The notes beneath the pieces were generated by a model. That model was not told the DNA's origin, searched no databases, and was given only the letters and a program-made list of their open reading frames with translations. Positions 63,475 to 64,000 of a stretch of 64,000 bases of DNA are shown one piece after another. The DNA is from Spirometra erinaceieuropaei. Lineage: Eukaryota > Platyhelminthes > Cestoda > Diphyllobothriidea > Diphyllobothriidae. The translations under genes and the position numbers were made by a program. Numbering within the stretch: the first letter of the stretch is position 1; each line of letters starts with the position of its first letter. The DNA is taken from positions 285,051 to 349,050 of the forward strand of contig CACRXP010000171.1 of assembly GCA_902702965.1 (NCBI GenBank), read 5' to 3'.

Positions 63475-64000
63475 CAATCATCGACCGACGGCGCGAGACT
63501 GGAGGTGACTACGCAGGGCTCTGTACGCGGGCGCCAGATCGATAAATCGATTGAAGTGCAATCTGGAGTAGTGTATCGAATTCAGTGTCAAACTTGTCCT
63601 TTTAACTACACGGAGCAGACCGGGCGTACGCTCGGATCGCGCATACAAGAGCATAAGCTGGCTGTGCGATAAGGTGACGCTTTATCACAAGTGGCCGCAC
63701 ACACCTACGAAATGGGTTACGAGCTTAACTACGCAGCCACCAAAATAGTCGCGCACGCCGGAAACAAAACAGGCCCAGAATGGATTGAAGCCTGGGCCTC
63801 CGGTGAGAACTCGGCCAATCGATGTATCGATCGGGTGCCGGCGTACAGAGCCCTGCGCAGTCGCCTCCAGTTTTGCGCCGTCGGTCGACGATTGGCCTAC
63901 ATGCCCTATAAATGTCGCGTGTTCTGTTGCTGCTACTACCTTTGACGATGGTCTTCTGTACGAGTCTGAAAGCTCAGGGCAATTAACGAAGTGTTCCGTG
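63475..64000 (+). mobile_element. PLE 3' part with inverted fragment, runs off window
   Basis: 63475-63556 is the reverse complement of about 63815-63895 (GACTGGAGGTGACTACGCAG, AGGGCTCTGTACG, GCCAGATCGATAAATCGATT). From 63560 the forward strand encodes GVVYRIQCQTC, NYTEQTGRTL, IQEHKLAVR, WIEAWASGENSANRCID: a GIY-YIG nuclease with LEAW-like WIEAW and N-R motifs. The tail (63945-63985) has TGACGATGGTCTTCTGTACG and GAGTCTGAAAGC. Confidence 0.85.
63560..63945 (+). pseudogene. PLE GIY-YIG nuclease, stop codon inside
   Basis: The reading from GVVYRIQC to RALRSRLQ is interrupted by TAA at about 63671-63673, in the block LAVR-stop-GDALSQVAAH. The usual residue there is Arg or Lys. The catalytic Glu (WIEAW) and the GIY-YIG core (VVYRIQC, YTEQTGRT) are visible, although YCGQTG reads YTEQTG. 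The RT is missing. Confidence 0.8.

Overview
The window reads as non-coding-rich DNA from an animal nuclear genome. Introns have GT/AG borders, there are metazoan-type poly(A) signals, and most of the sequence is decayed retroelements and short-element repeats. The mix of Penelope-like elements with GIY-YIG endonucleases, CR1-like and a second non-LTR retrotransposon, tRNA-derived repeats and degenerate TTAGGG tracts suggests a flatworm (a tapeworm or fluke). That is an inference from repeat content and protein style; no species-specific marker was seen.

Only two host genes can be supported, both on the + strand and both split by repeat-filled introns. The first (about 18460-25221) is an S1-family serine protease in four visible exons with the full His/Asp/Ser triad. 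Its S1 pocket is unusual and the signal-peptide exon is not visible. The second (37528-41922) is an omega-class-like glutathione S-transferase in four visible exons whose splice phases all agree. It has a CPFC redox motif, a degenerate duplicate of part of its second exon (40212-40329), and a missing 5' exon with the start codon.

Layout: 1-2590 Penelope-like element with a 5' inverted fragment; 5759-6752 a complete 1-kb foldback element flanked by TA; 7278-7673 GTA microsatellites between copies of a short palindromic motif; 9318-18197 foldback copies, a CR1 copy nested in another repeat, and further repeats; 18460-25264 protease gene; 26660-31640 tRNA-derived repeats, foldback relics and telomere-like DNA; 33960-37300 Penelope-like remnants; 37528-42086 GST gene; 42335-44286 foldback elements; 46520-48655 a CR1 copy carrying a foldback element and a tRNA-derived composite; 50690-51990 an inverted composite around an (AT)n core and a tRNA-derived repeat; 52560-55860 Penelope 3' end and a GC-rich tandem repeat; 55860-58980 a minus-strand non-LTR element with C2H2 fingers after its reverse transcriptase; 59555-61990 a minus-strand Penelope-like element; 63475-64000 another Penelope 3' end running off the window.

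The two host genes show no functional link. The most notable patterns are a foldback family of about eleven copies with TA flanks and a conserved central palindrome, repeated inverted fragments on Penelope-like copies, the GST exon duplication, the non-canonical protease pocket, and the LINE zinc fingers. No prokaryotic-type system, CRISPR array or operon was seen.
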